Shown here: positions 1 through 9,215 of the stretch, piece after piece | Position numbering within the stretch: position 1 is the first letter of the stretch | Layout: each line of letters begins with the position of its first letter | Assembly (NCBI GenBank): GCA_034439755.1 | Contig: JAWXAZ010000036.1 | Location: 1 to 64,000 of the forward strand | DNA: 64,000 bases | Source: B1 sp034439755 | GTDB lineage: Bacteria > Bacteroidota > Bacteroidia > UKL13-3 | Direction: 5' to 3' | The notes under the pieces: generated by a model | Databases searched by the model: none | What the model was told of the DNA's origin: nothing | What the model saw: the letters and a program-made list of their open reading frames with translations, nothing else | Program-made: the position numbers and the translations under genes

Positions 1-26
1 ATTTATTCATCAAACTAAATACTAAT

Positions 27-3000
27 TTACTGATAGAAATTATCTTTAATCAGCAATATTTCTGGAAGTATTATCTGCATCGGTATACTAGCATTTTCAG
101 CTTTCCACCAAATCACAAAATTTATTTTAGCCGATTCAATTTGATAACCTTTGTTGAGGTATTTCTTTAATTCGGCTTTGCCCTTTTCAGAAAATCGCAA
201 TATTTCATGGTTAAGATTATCAAAACAGGATGTTTCGGTACATTTCAATTTATCACCACTAACCAAGGAATTAATGTCAAATTGTTTGTTGCCAAAAAAG
301 CCTAACCAAACATCTTTATATCCAAATTGAAGCGAAATTTCATTCGGTTCAGAGTAAGAATTTGAATCAACAAAATAATTTACTCCTTCCATAATTTCAT
401 CAGAAAATTGAGACTGATTTTGATAAAATGCAAGGTGTGTTTTTGCACGCGTTATACCCACATAAAGTAAGCGCTTATCTTTATCTTCCATAGCCTTTTC
501 GCCATCAAACAAAATAAAAACATTATCAAATTCCTTTCCTTTGGCTTTATGAATGGTTGAGATGATTGTTGTTTCCTGTTCCAATTGATAAAAATCCTCC
601 AATCTAGATTCTTGTAAAAACATATCAAAATCACTTTTGTATTTCACCTTAGAATTCACCTGGTCAAATTGCCTTAATAACTCAAGACAGATTGGCAATA
701 ATGAGCTACGTTTAAACTCCATTACGAATGCTCTATACCCTTCATTCCATGCATCATTACTAATAATTGAAGTACTCTCATTATTATTTACCTTTTCAAA
801 GAACCACTTAATTTCTTTAAGCGCTGATAAATTAAACTTCTCATTTGTTTGAATCAATTGACTTTTTCTTCCAGCCTTGTTCAACATTGTATTTATTTGA
901 AGGGCTTGTAAATTAGTACGCGTTAATATTGCTGTAGTTCCACCAAACTCAGATTTTAAAAAATCTATCACTAACGGAACAATAATTCTCTCGCTACTAT
1001 ATTGTTTAATTTTAACCGTGCCATTATCATCGTTATTGCCGAACAAGCTTTCTGTCTTTATCCTATTACTAATTGATTTAACATACTTATCTGTAAATCC
1101 AACCAAATCATTCTTGCTTCGGTAATTTACATTGAGTTCATACTTTGTTGCTAATTCATCTTTCAAAAACTGCTTCATGTATAAAGAACTAGCACCCCTG
1201 AATTCAAAAATATTCTGATCATCATCACCGACCATCAACACCCTTAAATCTTCATTTTCTGTTATCAAAAGTGAGATCAACCTATATTCATCTTCATTGA
1301 TATCTTGGGATTCATCAATTACCAAAACTGTTTTGGTAATTTTATTTAATTCAATATCCTTAGATTGAATTTTTTCTATGGTTGAATGAATAATTGAACC
1401 CGATTTTTCGAGGTTCCCTACCCTTCCTAACAAATCAAAACAATAAGAATGAAACGTTTTAATTTCTACAAAATATGCTGGAGTACCAATAAGTTTTATA
1501 AGTCGTTGTTTAAACTCGGAGGCGGCAGCACGCGAGAAAGTAATCATCAATAATTGTTCTGTTTTAATATCTTCCATTAGAATTAATGAGGCAAGCTTAT
1601 GAACAAGAACCTTTGTTTTGCCGCTGCCTGGGCCAGCAGCAACTAATATATTCTTATTTGTTTGATCTTTGATTATATTTAATTGCGTTGTAGATAAATC
1701 TCCAAATAATTGCTTAAATTTAGCAATGGTTATATTTCTTTTGATCTCGCTTTGTCTCGCACCTTTAAAGTACTTATTAAGAAAACTTGAATAATTGAGT
1801 TGAAAATAGTCGTCCACAAATTGTAAAGCATCACTGTAATCAGCGGTCATCTTTTTTGCATATTCGCCAACAATATGGATTTGCTGAATTTTATTTTCAT
1901 AAAATTGATTTAAAGCCTGATAATCTTCCACCCTGTATTGCTTCTTATTATCCACTTCAAGTCTTTCAATATTTAAACGATTATATAAAACCATAAAACC
2001 ACCTTCAATTTTTATGGCATCAATGCGCGACAAGAAAAATAAAGCTTCTTCCACTTCTTCACTGCTAGATTGCCTATTAAAAATTTGAATTTGTTTTTCG
2101 AATTCTTCCTTAAGCTCAAACACTGAAAATGAAACCAAATTATCATCCCTGTTTTCATTGTTGAGGGTTACAATTGCAAGTGACCTGTTATATAAAAAAC
2201 TGATAATAAATACTGAAAGTTCCTTTCTGAAAGAAATTTTATGAATGAATTGTTCTTTAGGAATAATTAGATGAATATAAGAATGGTTCACATGATGCTC
2301 TAGGTTAGTTTTTTTGATCCATCCTTTTATGCTCCAAAAATTGAGTATAATTTTAAGTTGGTTAGGACTACAATTTGTGCAACCTGCGGCCTCTGCTTGT
2401 TCATTGAGTTCCTTAATATTAAAATCATTTGAATTTTCTTCCAATTTACTTGAAAGAAACTTCTCTAATTTATTAAACGATTGAAGTATTTGGTTCGATT
2501 TGTTTTGCTGCTCTCCCTTTTTTATAAAGGCATTGAGATCTTTGGTATCTCCTAAAATCTTTTCTTCTCTTAAAAGGTTAACGATATGAATTACTTCCCT
2601 ATTAGACATTTCAAGAGTTTCGGCAATATAATCAACCCTAGATTCAGCAACTTCACTGCTACCAGCTTGTTTTGTTTTAGTAGAGAAGAGTTTTTTAATA
2701 ATACGTGTGGCTTTTTCTTTTTCCTTAATCTCAAATCTCTTAGACCTTTCTATGGTTTCTATTGCTTCCTGTGCATTTTTGGTTAAAATACTACTAGCAT
2801 AAACCGTTGGCGAATTTTGGCCACGCTTTAAATATCCTGAGTTTTCCAGAGCAGAAATGGCTGTAGTAACTCTTGTTTCAATTTCTCTGATGTTTTCGTC
2901 CCATCCTGCACTTCTTGCAATATCCAAGGCCGATTTAGAAAATTTCAATCTTGTTTTGCTTAAATTTTTTACCGCTTTCCAAACTTGTTTAATTTCCTTT

Positions 3001-4835
3001 AAGCTTAATTTAGTTTGATTGAGCAAAACAAAATGTTTGCTTAAATCATCCTCATTAAAAAGCACATAACAATCTGCTTCAAGATTTTCGTCTCTTCCAG
3101 CTCTTCCTGCCTCTTGCACATAATTCTCCAAAGAGTCGGAAATTTCAAAATGCACCACCATAGCAATGTCTTTCTTATCAACACCCATGCCAAAAGCCGA
3201 GGTGGCTACCATTATTCTAACCTCCCCATTAATAAAAGCGTTTTGGTTTGCTGTTTTATCTTTGGGATCCATTTTACCATAATAAGGCAATGCCATAAAC
3301 CCGTCTTTGGTGAGCCTTTCGGCGATATCGTGTGCCTTTTTGGTTCTTGATACATATACAATACAAGGCTTTCCATTATGAAATAAAAGTTCTCTCAACT
3401 CGTTGTATTTTCCTTCTTCATTATCCTTTTCATAAACCTTATAATGTAAGTTTTTCCTTCCTGCACTCGAATTGTAAATTTCCAAATCAAGGTTTAGGTT
3501 TGATTTAAAATAATAACAAATATCTTCAACCACCTTTTTCTTAGCTGTGGCTGTAAAACAAGAAATCTGGATAGGCTCCACTAGGTTTTTAGTTATTTGC
3601 AACTGTTTAATAAAATCGGCTATATACAAATAATCAACCCTAAAATCCTGGCCCCATGAAGAGAAACAATGTGCTTCATCAATCACAAATCGGGCAATAT
3701 TCCTTCCTAACAATAATCGTTCAATTGATTTTGACCGTAAAGATTCGGGAGAGATATAAAGCATACAGGCTTGACCATTTTCCACACGTTCCATAGATTT
3801 ACTTCTTTCAATAGGATCGAGCAAACCATTAATAGTTACAGCGCTGGTAATACCCATTTTTTCAAGATTATCCACTTGATCTTTCATCAATGATTGTAGT
3901 GGAGAAATAATTACCGTAAGTGCCTTACTATTCTCTCCACTCATTAATGCCGGAACCTGAAAAGTAATAGACTTACCTCCTCCAGTAGGAAAAACCGCAA
4001 TAAGTGATTTGTTTTGAATTGCAGCATTTACTGCATGCTCCTGCAAAGGCTCTTCGCCATAAGTTCTAAAACTGTGGTGGTTAAAGAATTTTTTTAGCCC
4101 AAGTAAACCATCCAAAGACTGGTTGCAATACAAACAACCCTGAACACATGGTCTATTTCTTAATTGATTAATAATGCGTTCTACTTTTGGATAACTTTTA
4201 AGCACCCAACGAGGAGTAATTGAATCTGTTTGCTTGCATTGAATAATAGACAAAGCATAAGCCAATTCTATAGCTGAATTCTTAATAAGTGGCGCTAAAT
4301 CAAGTGAATCACAAATAGCTCCCTTAAACTTAATTTTAACAAGCTCAATAAGATTTGCATCGGATGTGTGGTAATCTATGTACCTGAAAAAGCCCGCATA
4401 ACCGAGCTTTTTTCGCAATAAAAAGTAGAATATCTCCTTAATTGGTGATTGATAAAAGGCTTCAATTTCATCTTGAAACAACTCCTTTGCTTTAATAGCA
4501 TCGTTGAGTGGATTATTTAATTCGTCTGTTTGGAGTTTATCATCTTTGAGCAAGGCATGATAGGGCCTTTCAGGGAAAAGCAGTGGAGATAAATATAAGG
4601 TATCAATTAAATTCTCAGGCAACACATTACATTTATCCAATGTAGGTTTAAGGTAAGAATAATCGTGAAGCACAAAATTATGGCCCACGATATATTGCAT
4701 CTCTGTTAAAAATTGAATTAAATCTTTGGAAGAATTTGAATGGAATTTGGCACCATTCGAATTGATTCCACCCATATCCAAAACCTTACCGTTGCTGGGA
4801 TCAATCTCTGTATCAATAAAAGCAATTGGCTTCAT
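27..4835 (-). CDS. Exonuclease-RecQ-UvrD fusion DNA helicase
   Basis: Predicted DNA repair or recombination enzyme combining a nuclease-like domain with two helicase motors. Residues 1-120 resemble a DEDD 3'-5' exonuclease (FIDTE near the N-terminus, then GHN..HD), but the third motif reads NDA where the family usually has H....D. A CxxxCxxC cluster lies near residue 235. The RecQ-like SF2 core follows: Walker A FPTGGGKS at about 283, DEAH at about 385, and the QEAGRAGRD arginine-finger motif at about 573. After a long linker comes a complete UvrD/Rep SF1 helicase: GPGSGKT at about 1065, DESQD at about 1173, HKAKGKEFD at about 1427 and YVGITRAK at about 1457. All ATPase motifs look intact. 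RecQ and UvrD are normally separate proteins, so one chain at 1602 residues is unusual. The role, whether general repair or defence, cannot be told from here. The window starts just beyond the stop codon. Confidence 0.9.
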   Translation of the reverse strand: MKPIAFIDTEIDPSNGKVLDMGGINSNGAKFHSNSSKDLIQFLTEMQYIVGHNFVLHDYSYLKPTLDKCNVLPENLIDTLYLSPLLFPERPYHALLKDDKLQTDELNNPLNDAIKAKELFQDEIEAFYQSPIKEIFYFLLRKKLGYAGFFRYIDYHTSDANLIELVKIKFKGAICDSLDLAPLIKNSAIELAYALSIIQCKQTDSITPRWVLKSYPKVERIINQLRNRPCVQGCLYCNQSLDGLLGLKKFFNHHSFRTYGEEPLQEHAVNAAIQNKSLIAVFPTGGGKSITFQVPALMSGENSKALTVIISPLQSLMKDQVDNLEKMGITSAVTINGLLDPIERSKSMERVENGQACMLYISPESLRSKSIERLLLGRNIARFVIDEAHCFSSWGQDFRVDYLYIADFIKQLQITKNLVEPIQISCFTATAKKKVVEDICYYFKSNLNLDLEIYNSSAGRKNLHYKVYEKDNEEGKYNELRELLFHNGKPCIVYVSRTKKAHDIAERLTKDGFMALPYYGKMDPKDKTANQNAFINGEVRIMVATSAFGMGVDKKDIAMVVHFEISDSLENYVQEAGRAGRDENLEADCYVLFNEDDLSKHFVLLNQTKLSLKEIKQVWKAVKNLSKTRLKFSKSALDIARSAGWDENIREIETRVTTAISALENSGYLKRGQNSPTVYASSILTKNAQEAIETIERSKRFEIKEKEKATRIIKKLFSTKTKQAGSSEVAESRVDYIAETLEMSNREVIHIVNLLREEKILGDTKDLNAFIKKGEQQNKSNQILQSFNKLEKFLSSKLEENSNDFNIKELNEQAEAAGCTNCSPNQLKIILNFWSIKGWIKKTNLEHHVNHSYIHLIIPKEQFIHKISFRKELSVFIISFLYNRSLAIVTLNNENRDDNLVSFSVFELKEEFEKQIQIFNRQSSSEEVEEALFFLSRIDAIKIEGGFMVLYNRLNIERLEVDNKKQYRVEDYQALNQFYENKIQQIHIVGEYAKKMTADYSDALQFVDDYFQLNYSSFLNKYFKGARQSEIKRNITIAKFKQLFGDLSTTQLNIIKDQTNKNILVAAGPGSGKTKVLVHKLASLILMEDIKTEQLLMITFSRAAASEFKQRLIKLIGTPAYFVEIKTFHSYCFDLLGRVGNLEKSGSIIHSTIEKIQSKDIELNKITKTVLVIDESQDINEDEYRLISLLITENEDLRVLMVGDDDQNIFEFRGASSLYMKQFLKDELATKYELNVNYRSKNDLVGFTDKYVKSISNRIKTESLFGNNDDNGTVKIKQYSSERIIVPLVIDFLKSEFGGTTAILTRTNLQALQINTMLNKAGRKSQLIQTNEKFNLSALKEIKWFFEKVNNNESTSIISNDAWNEGYRAFVMEFKRSSLLPICLELLRQFDQVNSKVKYKSDFDMFLQESRLEDFYQLEQETTIISTIHKAKGKEFDNVFILFDGEKAMEDKDKRLLYVGITRAKTHLAFYQNQSQFSDEIMEGVNYFVDSNSYSEPNEISLQFGYKDVWLGFFGNKQFDINSLVSGDKLKCTETSCFDNLNHEILRFSEKGKAELKKYLNKGYQIESAKINFVIWWKAENASIPMQIILPEILLIKDNFYQ

Positions 4836-5118
4836 AACTGCGAAAAGTAGTCGTTTGAGAGGAGAAATCCAAGCCTATTTGAGCATAAAGGATTGGAAAT
4901 CAAAATATCTTTTAAATCACCTTATGCACTAACAATAAGTTTCGCAATTCTTAATTCTGAAAATGAGAGTGTGCTTTATCAATAAGTTCAATCATTTGAT
5001 TTAGAAATTGTTTTGGCAGCTATTTTTAAAAATTTAATATGAAATTTGTCAAAAGTAATCAGATTATGCTTAAGAAATAGACGTCGATTTAACTAGTAAG
5101 AACTATTTGGGTCTTAGC

Positions 5119-5718
5119 TCATTGATTCAGCAATTCAACCAACTCATTGATGATGTAGGCTCCTTTGTCTCTTGCGTACCATAAGTGCAAACTTTTTTCA
5201 AAATCTTCCCACGTTATGGTGTCCATATTTTCTTTCCAATGTAGCATAATGTCTTGGGCAGGTTTTGGTCTTGGTCCCCAAGTAAGCAACACTTCATTGG
5301 TATCTTTATGCATCATCAATAATTTGGGAATGGCCTTGGCTCCATTACTAAGGTGTTTTTCTATCAATTGGGGGTAGCTATCTCTTGAAATAAGTTTAAA
5401 ATCAACAGCACCTTCCATGCATTCTGCAACTTTGTTAACTATAGGCACAATCTGAGCACAATCGCCACACCAAGCATCGCCAATAAGCAACCAATTATAC
5501 GTTTTCTTATGTTGATTAAGTTTGGCAATTTGCTCAGGATTCAATTGAATAGTTTTATCCAATCTATTCATCCTTTGAATATTCAATTTGGTAAATTCAA
5601 GCAAGGCTTCGCTTTGGTTCAGCCCAGTGGTTTTACCTGCTGCCACTAATAAATCAACATGTGCTCTATACTCATTGTAAGTGAGGCTCTCTTCAAAAAT
5701 TTTAATTAATTCTATCAT
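5119..5718 (-). CDS. Thioredoxin family protein
   Basis: Cytoplasmic thioredoxin-fold protein of 199 residues with no signal peptide. The active-site motif is WCGDC (residues about 81-85) after a hydrophobic beta strand (WLLIGDA). Downstream, KAIPKLL carries the cis-proline region. A helical N-terminal extension of about 60 residues precedes the fold, as in the thioredoxin_9 group of Bacteroidota and Firmicutes. The likely role is thiol-disulfide exchange, and the substrate is unknown. It stands alone, with about 280 bases to the helicase downstream and 95 bases to the YceI gene upstream. Confidence 0.8.
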   Translation of the reverse strand: MIELIKIFEESLTYNEYRAHVDLLVAAGKTTGLNQSEALLEFTKLNIQRMNRLDKTIQLNPEQIAKLNQHKKTYNWLLIGDAWCGDCAQIVPIVNKVAECMEGAVDFKLISRDSYPQLIEKHLSNGAKAIPKLLMMHKDTNEVLLTWGPRPKPAQDIMLHWKENMDTITWEDFEKSLHLWYARDKGAYIINELVELLNQ

Positions 5719-5813
5719 TTTTTTTACGCAATCATTATTAAATCTTCGGTCTAATACAAACCAAGTTTCTTGTTATGAAATTAAATAATAAAAAAGCAGT
5801 CAATAATAATCAA

Positions 5814-6290
5814 TTAATATTCAATCTTCATCGTTACATCAAATGCCTTGGCAATATTGGTTGATGGCTTCCCTTTTTCGAAGGCAATTTTATAGTCTGC
5901 CAACACAATTTTGAGTTTGGTTTCAATGATAATCTGTCCGTCTTTAACCGTAATAGTCCCCATTTCTGAAATGGCCTTGGTGGTTTCTTTAAGGGTCATC
6001 TCGCCATCTATCATGGCATGATAAACACCCTCCTTTTGAAAATTGATGTCTTTTAAATTGCTAATTTTTCCTTTGAACTTTGCTTTGGGAAATGGCTTTG
6101 TGTTTAAAAATTTATCGCTGTTGAAATACTTTTGCATTAAGGCCTTTTGGAACTCAAAACTTTGCATTGGTACAGAAACAACTACCTCGCCAGATTCTTT
6201 GTTTAATATGGCCGTAGCGGCATAATTAACTGCACTAATATCTTCGGCAGCGGTATGCGAAAAGATATCAATTCTACTTTTTCTACTCAC
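5814..6290 (-). CDS. YceI family protein (N-terminus uncertain)
   Basis: YceI-domain protein, a lipocalin-like beta barrel that binds isoprenoid-type lipids. Family marks are FSHTAAEDI near the start, the run SFEFQKALMQKYFNSDKF, and the late ADYKIAF. The only canonical start in frame is the GTG used here, giving 158 residues without a leader. The reading frame stays open upstream to about 6383 and there encodes a lysine-rich segment followed by a hydrophobic stretch (ISLIFAIIIGILTL), exactly what a signal peptide should look like. No ATG, GTG or TTG starts that leader. An ATA at 6371-6369 is the best-placed candidate. The true protein is therefore probably periplasmic and about 27 residues longer. 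It is tightly followed upstream by an OB-fold gene, suggesting co-transcription. Confidence 0.8.
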   Translation of the reverse strand: MSRKSRIDIFSHTAAEDISAVNYAATAILNKESGEVVVSVPMQSFEFQKALMQKYFNSDKFLNTKPFPKAKFKGKISNLKDINFQKEGVYHAMIDGEMTLKETTKAISEMGTITVKDGQIIIETKLKIVLADYKIAFEKGKPSTNIAKAFDVTMKIEY

Positions 6291-6375
6291 TAATTTGTCC
6301 TCAGCAATTTTGAAACTATTTAATGTAAGGATGCCAATTATAATGGCAAAAATTAAGCTTATTTTTTTTATATTT

Positions 6376-6858
6376 TTATTCTTTTACTAAATCACATTTT
6401 TCGAGCAATACATTTTCATATAGCTCTAAGTCTTCATCGTAATTGGCACCAGACCTAATTATGCCTTTTATAGAAACGTGTTCTCCTATCTTTATTTCTG
6501 CTGCATGGGCGTTGGTTTCAGCCATAAACACACACATTACCCCAGCCTTATCTGCATCTTCTTGTAACAAAACCGTTTTCTGATTATTTAGGTTTATATC
6601 CATAGATTTTACAGTGCCGGTAACCACAAATATTTTTGAATCGCCCTCGTTGCCTAAATACTTTTCATTGGCCAATTTTTCATCTTGCAGATACTCGCTA
6701 ACAAGTGCTGTTGTGCTTACTGTATAATCTGCCTTTTGAGCTTGCACATCAATATGTGGCATGTTAAAGATATAATAGGCTATGCCACCTCCCACAGTTA
6801 TTCCCAATAAAAGAACAAGGAGTATTATTTTTTTGATGTTATATTTTCTATTTGCCAT
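6376..6858 (-). CDS. Membrane-anchored OB-fold (tRNA_anti-like) protein
   Basis: Protein of 160 residues with a lysine-rich N-terminus and one transmembrane helix (residues about 10-30), then a periplasmic domain. The second half (KIFVVTGTVKSMDI ... GVMCVFMAE ... GEHVSIKGIIRSG) has the strand pattern of OB-fold tRNA_anti-like proteins found in Bacteroidota. These are usually uncharacterised; the fold suggests ligand or nucleic-acid-like binding, but no function can be given. It lies directly upstream of the YceI gene. Its stop codon falls a few bases before the putative YceI leader, so the two are likely one transcript. Confidence 0.65.
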   Translation of the reverse strand: MANRKYNIKKIILLVLLLGITVGGGIAYYIFNMPHIDVQAQKADYTVSTTALVSEYLQDEKLANEKYLGNEGDSKIFVVTGTVKSMDINLNNQKTVLLQEDADKAGVMCVFMAETNAHAAEIKIGEHVSIKGIIRSGANYDEDLELYENVLLEKCDLVKE

Positions 6859-6956
6859 AAGAGTAATATTTTATTGATAAACAATGTGTATTAGTTCAAA
6901 AGAAAATTGAACTATTACACATTGCTCTTTATACTTAAACTGCCTTTTAATAGCGG

Positions 6957-7355
6957 CTATGATTTTTTCAATGTGGCATCAATGGCCAACTTAATTTCTT
7001 CGGTAGATTTGCCCACACTAATGGTGCTAATTACTTTTTTAGACTTTGCATCTATTAAGGTAATCATGCCTGTAACCTTAGAATTTGCAGCAATTTTGGC
7101 TACACCAGCCTCTTCTAAGGCTTTTTTGCATAATTTCTTTGAGGCGTCATCTGTTACATCGTTTGCAACTATTTTTAATTCGCCAGTTTTATAGGCAGAA
7201 AATACTTCTTTGCCCATTCTGGCGTCATTGGCCTTGCAAGTTGAACACCAACTGGCTTTGGTTACAAGTGCAATTACTTTGGCATGATCTTGAGCAAATG
7301 CTGTTATTCCAATGAATAAAGCTACGATGGTTAGAATTGTTTTTACGTTTTTCAT
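6957..7355 (-). CDS. Exported thioredoxin-like protein
   Basis: Protein of 132 residues with a clear signal peptide (KNVKTILTIVALFIGITAFA, cleavage before QD). The mature part starts with a thioredoxin-like strand and the active-site motif WCSTC (residues about 36-40), so it is probably a periplasmic thiol-disulfide protein. The rest departs from classical thioredoxin, and the usual cis-proline is not obvious: the segment reads KVTGMITLID. Its neighbours are the OB-fold and YceI genes on the same strand, forming a small envelope or redox group. Confidence 0.7.
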   Translation of the reverse strand: MKNVKTILTIVALFIGITAFAQDHAKVIALVTKASWCSTCKANDARMGKEVFSAYKTGELKIVANDVTDDASKKLCKKALEEAGVAKIAANSKVTGMITLIDAKSKKVISTISVGKSTEEIKLAIDATLKKS

Positions 7356-7426
7356 GTTAATTTATTTTAAAGTATATACCCATTAGTAGGTCGCCACTTT
7401 AAAACCTTACACAAAAAACCGAATTA

Positions 7427-7657
7427 TTATTTCAAATGCCCGTCAATTTCCTGCTGAATGCGTGCTTTAGTAGATTCAGGTAAATTTATTTTATTTGAAA
7501 CATCAAATGCTTGTTGGCTATTTTTAAGAACATCATCTATAAAAGCACTTTGCTTTTCATAGCTGCCACATTTACCACAAATCTTTATGTGAAGTTTTAA
7601 TTGCAACCTACCTAACAACAGCATTGAATTAAGTGTTTCTGTTGATGTAATTGACAC
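7427..7657 (-). CDS. Anti-sigma-factor-like zinc-finger protein, 5' truncated
   Basis: Small protein whose centre (LQLKLHIKICGKCGSYEKQS) matches the second half of the zf-HC2-like anti-sigma proteins that follow ECF sigma genes in Bacteroidota. It includes the H..(x)C..C metal-binding pattern and the short helical tail ending in EIDGHLK. The first conserved block of the family (a Cys followed by an ATxLI-like helix) is missing. In its place is an unrelated stretch (SITSTETLN), read from a GTG start. No sigma factor gene is present upstream. I read it as a gene that lost its 5' part in a deletion. Residual function is doubtful. Confidence 0.5.
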   Translation of the reverse strand: MSITSTETLNSMLLLGRLQLKLHIKICGKCGSYEKQSAFIDDVLKNSQQAFDVSNKINLPESTKARIQQEIDGHLK

Positions 7658-7745
7658 CTATATTGATTGGATGACCAACACATTTCCATTGGCATTGCAA
7701 GGTGTTAAAGTGATTGCAGAACAAGCAATAAAAACCCATGAATGA
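7623..7745 (+). pseudogene. 3' remnant of an unidentified gene
   Basis: In-frame stretch without a start codon that reads IELSVSVDVIDTYIDWMTNT and continues for 20 more codons to a TGA at 7743-7745. The stop overlaps the ATG of the DUF1801 gene, the usual arrangement of translationally coupled genes. The residue pattern is protein-like (amphipathic helices), but I do not recognise the family. It begins just where the anti-sigma-like gene on the other strand loses its homology, so both may be the surviving ends of divergent genes joined by one deletion. Confidence 0.3.
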
Positions 7746-8094
7746 AATAAAAGCATACATAAATGGGTTTCCACTAGAGGTTCAAGAAATTTTATACAAA
7801 ATACGGACCATCATTTTAGATGCTGCGCCAAAAGCAGATGAGGCAATGGCTTATGGTATGCCTGGTTATAAAACAAATAAAAAGCCATTGGTGTATTTTG
7901 CAGCTTACGACAAACATGTTGGTTTTTATGCCACGCCAAATGGCCACGAAAAATTCGAAAAAGAACTTTCTATTTATAAACAAGGCAAGGGCTCTGTTCA
8001 ATTTCAATTAAATGAGCAAATACCCTATACGCTAATTAAAAAAATAGTTGCCTTTCGTATTAAGAATAATGAGCTCAAATATGGCAAAAAATAA
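7738..8094 (+). CDS. DUF1801 protein (YdhG-like)
   Basis: Protein of 118 residues of the DUF1801 family, whose Bacillus member YdhG was described as frataxin-like. Family marks are the helical start (INGFPLEVQEILYKIRTII), the AMAYGMPGY segment, and the strand KPLVYFAAYDKHVGFYATP with an aromatic-rich surface. The role is uncertain; iron handling has been proposed for relatives. The start codon overlaps the stop of a gene remnant. A GNAT pseudogene follows 29 bases downstream. Confidence 0.8.
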   Translation: MNEIKAYINGFPLEVQEILYKIRTIILDAAPKADEAMAYGMPGYKTNKKPLVYFAAYDKHVGFYATPNGHEKFEKELSIYKQGKGSVQFQLNEQIPYTLIKKIVAFRIKNNELKYGKK

Positions 8095-8123
8095 ACGGCA
8101 GATGGCAAACAAAAAACATACCC

Positions 8124-8562
8124 ATGAAAGAATTTAATTACCTAGTATTTGAGCACTTTCCTGTTATTGAAACAGCTCGTTTATTGCTTAAAAATATGGT
8201 GGCAGAGGATGCCCAAAAAATATTAGAATTTAGGAAGAACGATCGCATTAGGGAATTTATTCACCGCAAAAGAATGGATGACTTAGAAAATGTCAACGAC
8301 CTCATTGAACGTATAACAAAAGGGTATGAAGACAAAGCAATGATGGCTTGGGAAGGCGTTATTAAAAGCACCAATACCTTTATTGGAAGCTGCGGCTTCA
8401 ACAAAATAGACATCCCAAAATTTAAGGGCAGAAATAGGCGGCGAACATAGCCGTGCCGCTTGGGGAAAACGTATTGCGCCAGTAGCTGTAAAACAGATTA
8501 TTCAATTGGGTTTTATAAAGGAGGCACATTTTAACGATTATTATCAATATAAAGACCAATAA
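8124..8562 (+). pseudogene. GNAT acetyltransferase pseudogene (frameshift and internal deletion)
   Basis: The first 96 codons or so are a normal N-terminus of a RimJ/RimL-type GNAT acetyltransferase (IETARLLLKNMVAEDA ... WEGVIKSTNTFIGSCGF). At about 8415-8425 the frame breaks: the original frame runs into RNRRRT and a stop, while the +1 frame continues the family sequence as AEIGGEHSRAAWGKRIAP. The continuation jumps from IIQLGF to IKEAHFNDYYQYKDQ and stops at 8562. In intact members about 35-40 residues (the acetyl-CoA site) separate two LGF-like segments, so this piece is deleted, perhaps by recombination between the two. It cannot encode a working enzyme. Confidence 0.8.
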
Positions 8563-8781
8563 AATTCTCTTGCCATATATACTGCCTTTAACAAATAGTT
8601 TGGTTGGAACCGAAAAAAAACAGAAATGAAATGTAAGAATTTGTAACTAAACTTTTAAATTATATGTTCCGTTCCTTTTGGACTATCACATACTGCGTAT
8701 TTGTAAAAATTATGCTATTCAAAAATAAAAAGGCGTTGAATATATAAAAGAAAGATTATTTTGTTCCACCAAATAATTACA

Positions 8782-9189
8782 ATGGCTAAAGATATCCATA
8801 ATCCAGATAGTGTTAAAGCATACATTAACAAGCTTGAACCAAATTTTGGTCATTTAATACAGGCTATTGGGAACGTGGTTTTGGCTACAGATGATCGCAT
8901 TGGCGAACAAATAAAATGGAACTCTCCCAGCTTTTTTTATTTAGGTGATATGAAACCCTTTAACCCAAAAGAATACAAAAGAGATTTGCTGGCAATAAAT
9001 GTACGCAAGGAGCAAGCCTTACTTGTATTCCCCACTGGCGCCAATATCCAAGACAATACGGGTGTTTTAGAAGGAAATTATACAGATGGCCGACGTAGGG
9101 TTACCATAAAAACAATGGCCGAATTAAAAGAGAAAACTAACAATCTAATGGCTGTTATAAAACGCTGGCTGAACCAAATAAATAATTAA
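8782..9189 (+). CDS. DUF1801 protein
   Basis: Protein of 135 residues. The ATG at 8782 (MAKDIHNPDSVKAYINKL) is preferred over an upstream TTG because the family normally begins here. DUF1801 marks are the helix at residues 8-25, the segment IKWNSPSFFYLGD, and the closing helix of about 25 residues rich in Lys and Trp. It is only distantly similar to the DUF1801 gene 1 kb upstream, so it is not a recent duplicate. The function is unknown. An 8-A run and a GGTTGGAACC palindrome lie in the 220 bases before it. Confidence 0.75.
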   Translation: MAKDIHNPDSVKAYINKLEPNFGHLIQAIGNVVLATDDRIGEQIKWNSPSFFYLGDMKPFNPKEYKRDLLAINVRKEQALLVFPTGANIQDNTGVLEGNYTDGRRRVTIKTMAELKEKTNNLMAVIKRWLNQINN

Positions 9190-9215
9190 ACCAACTTATA
9201 AAAACAAAATAACCT

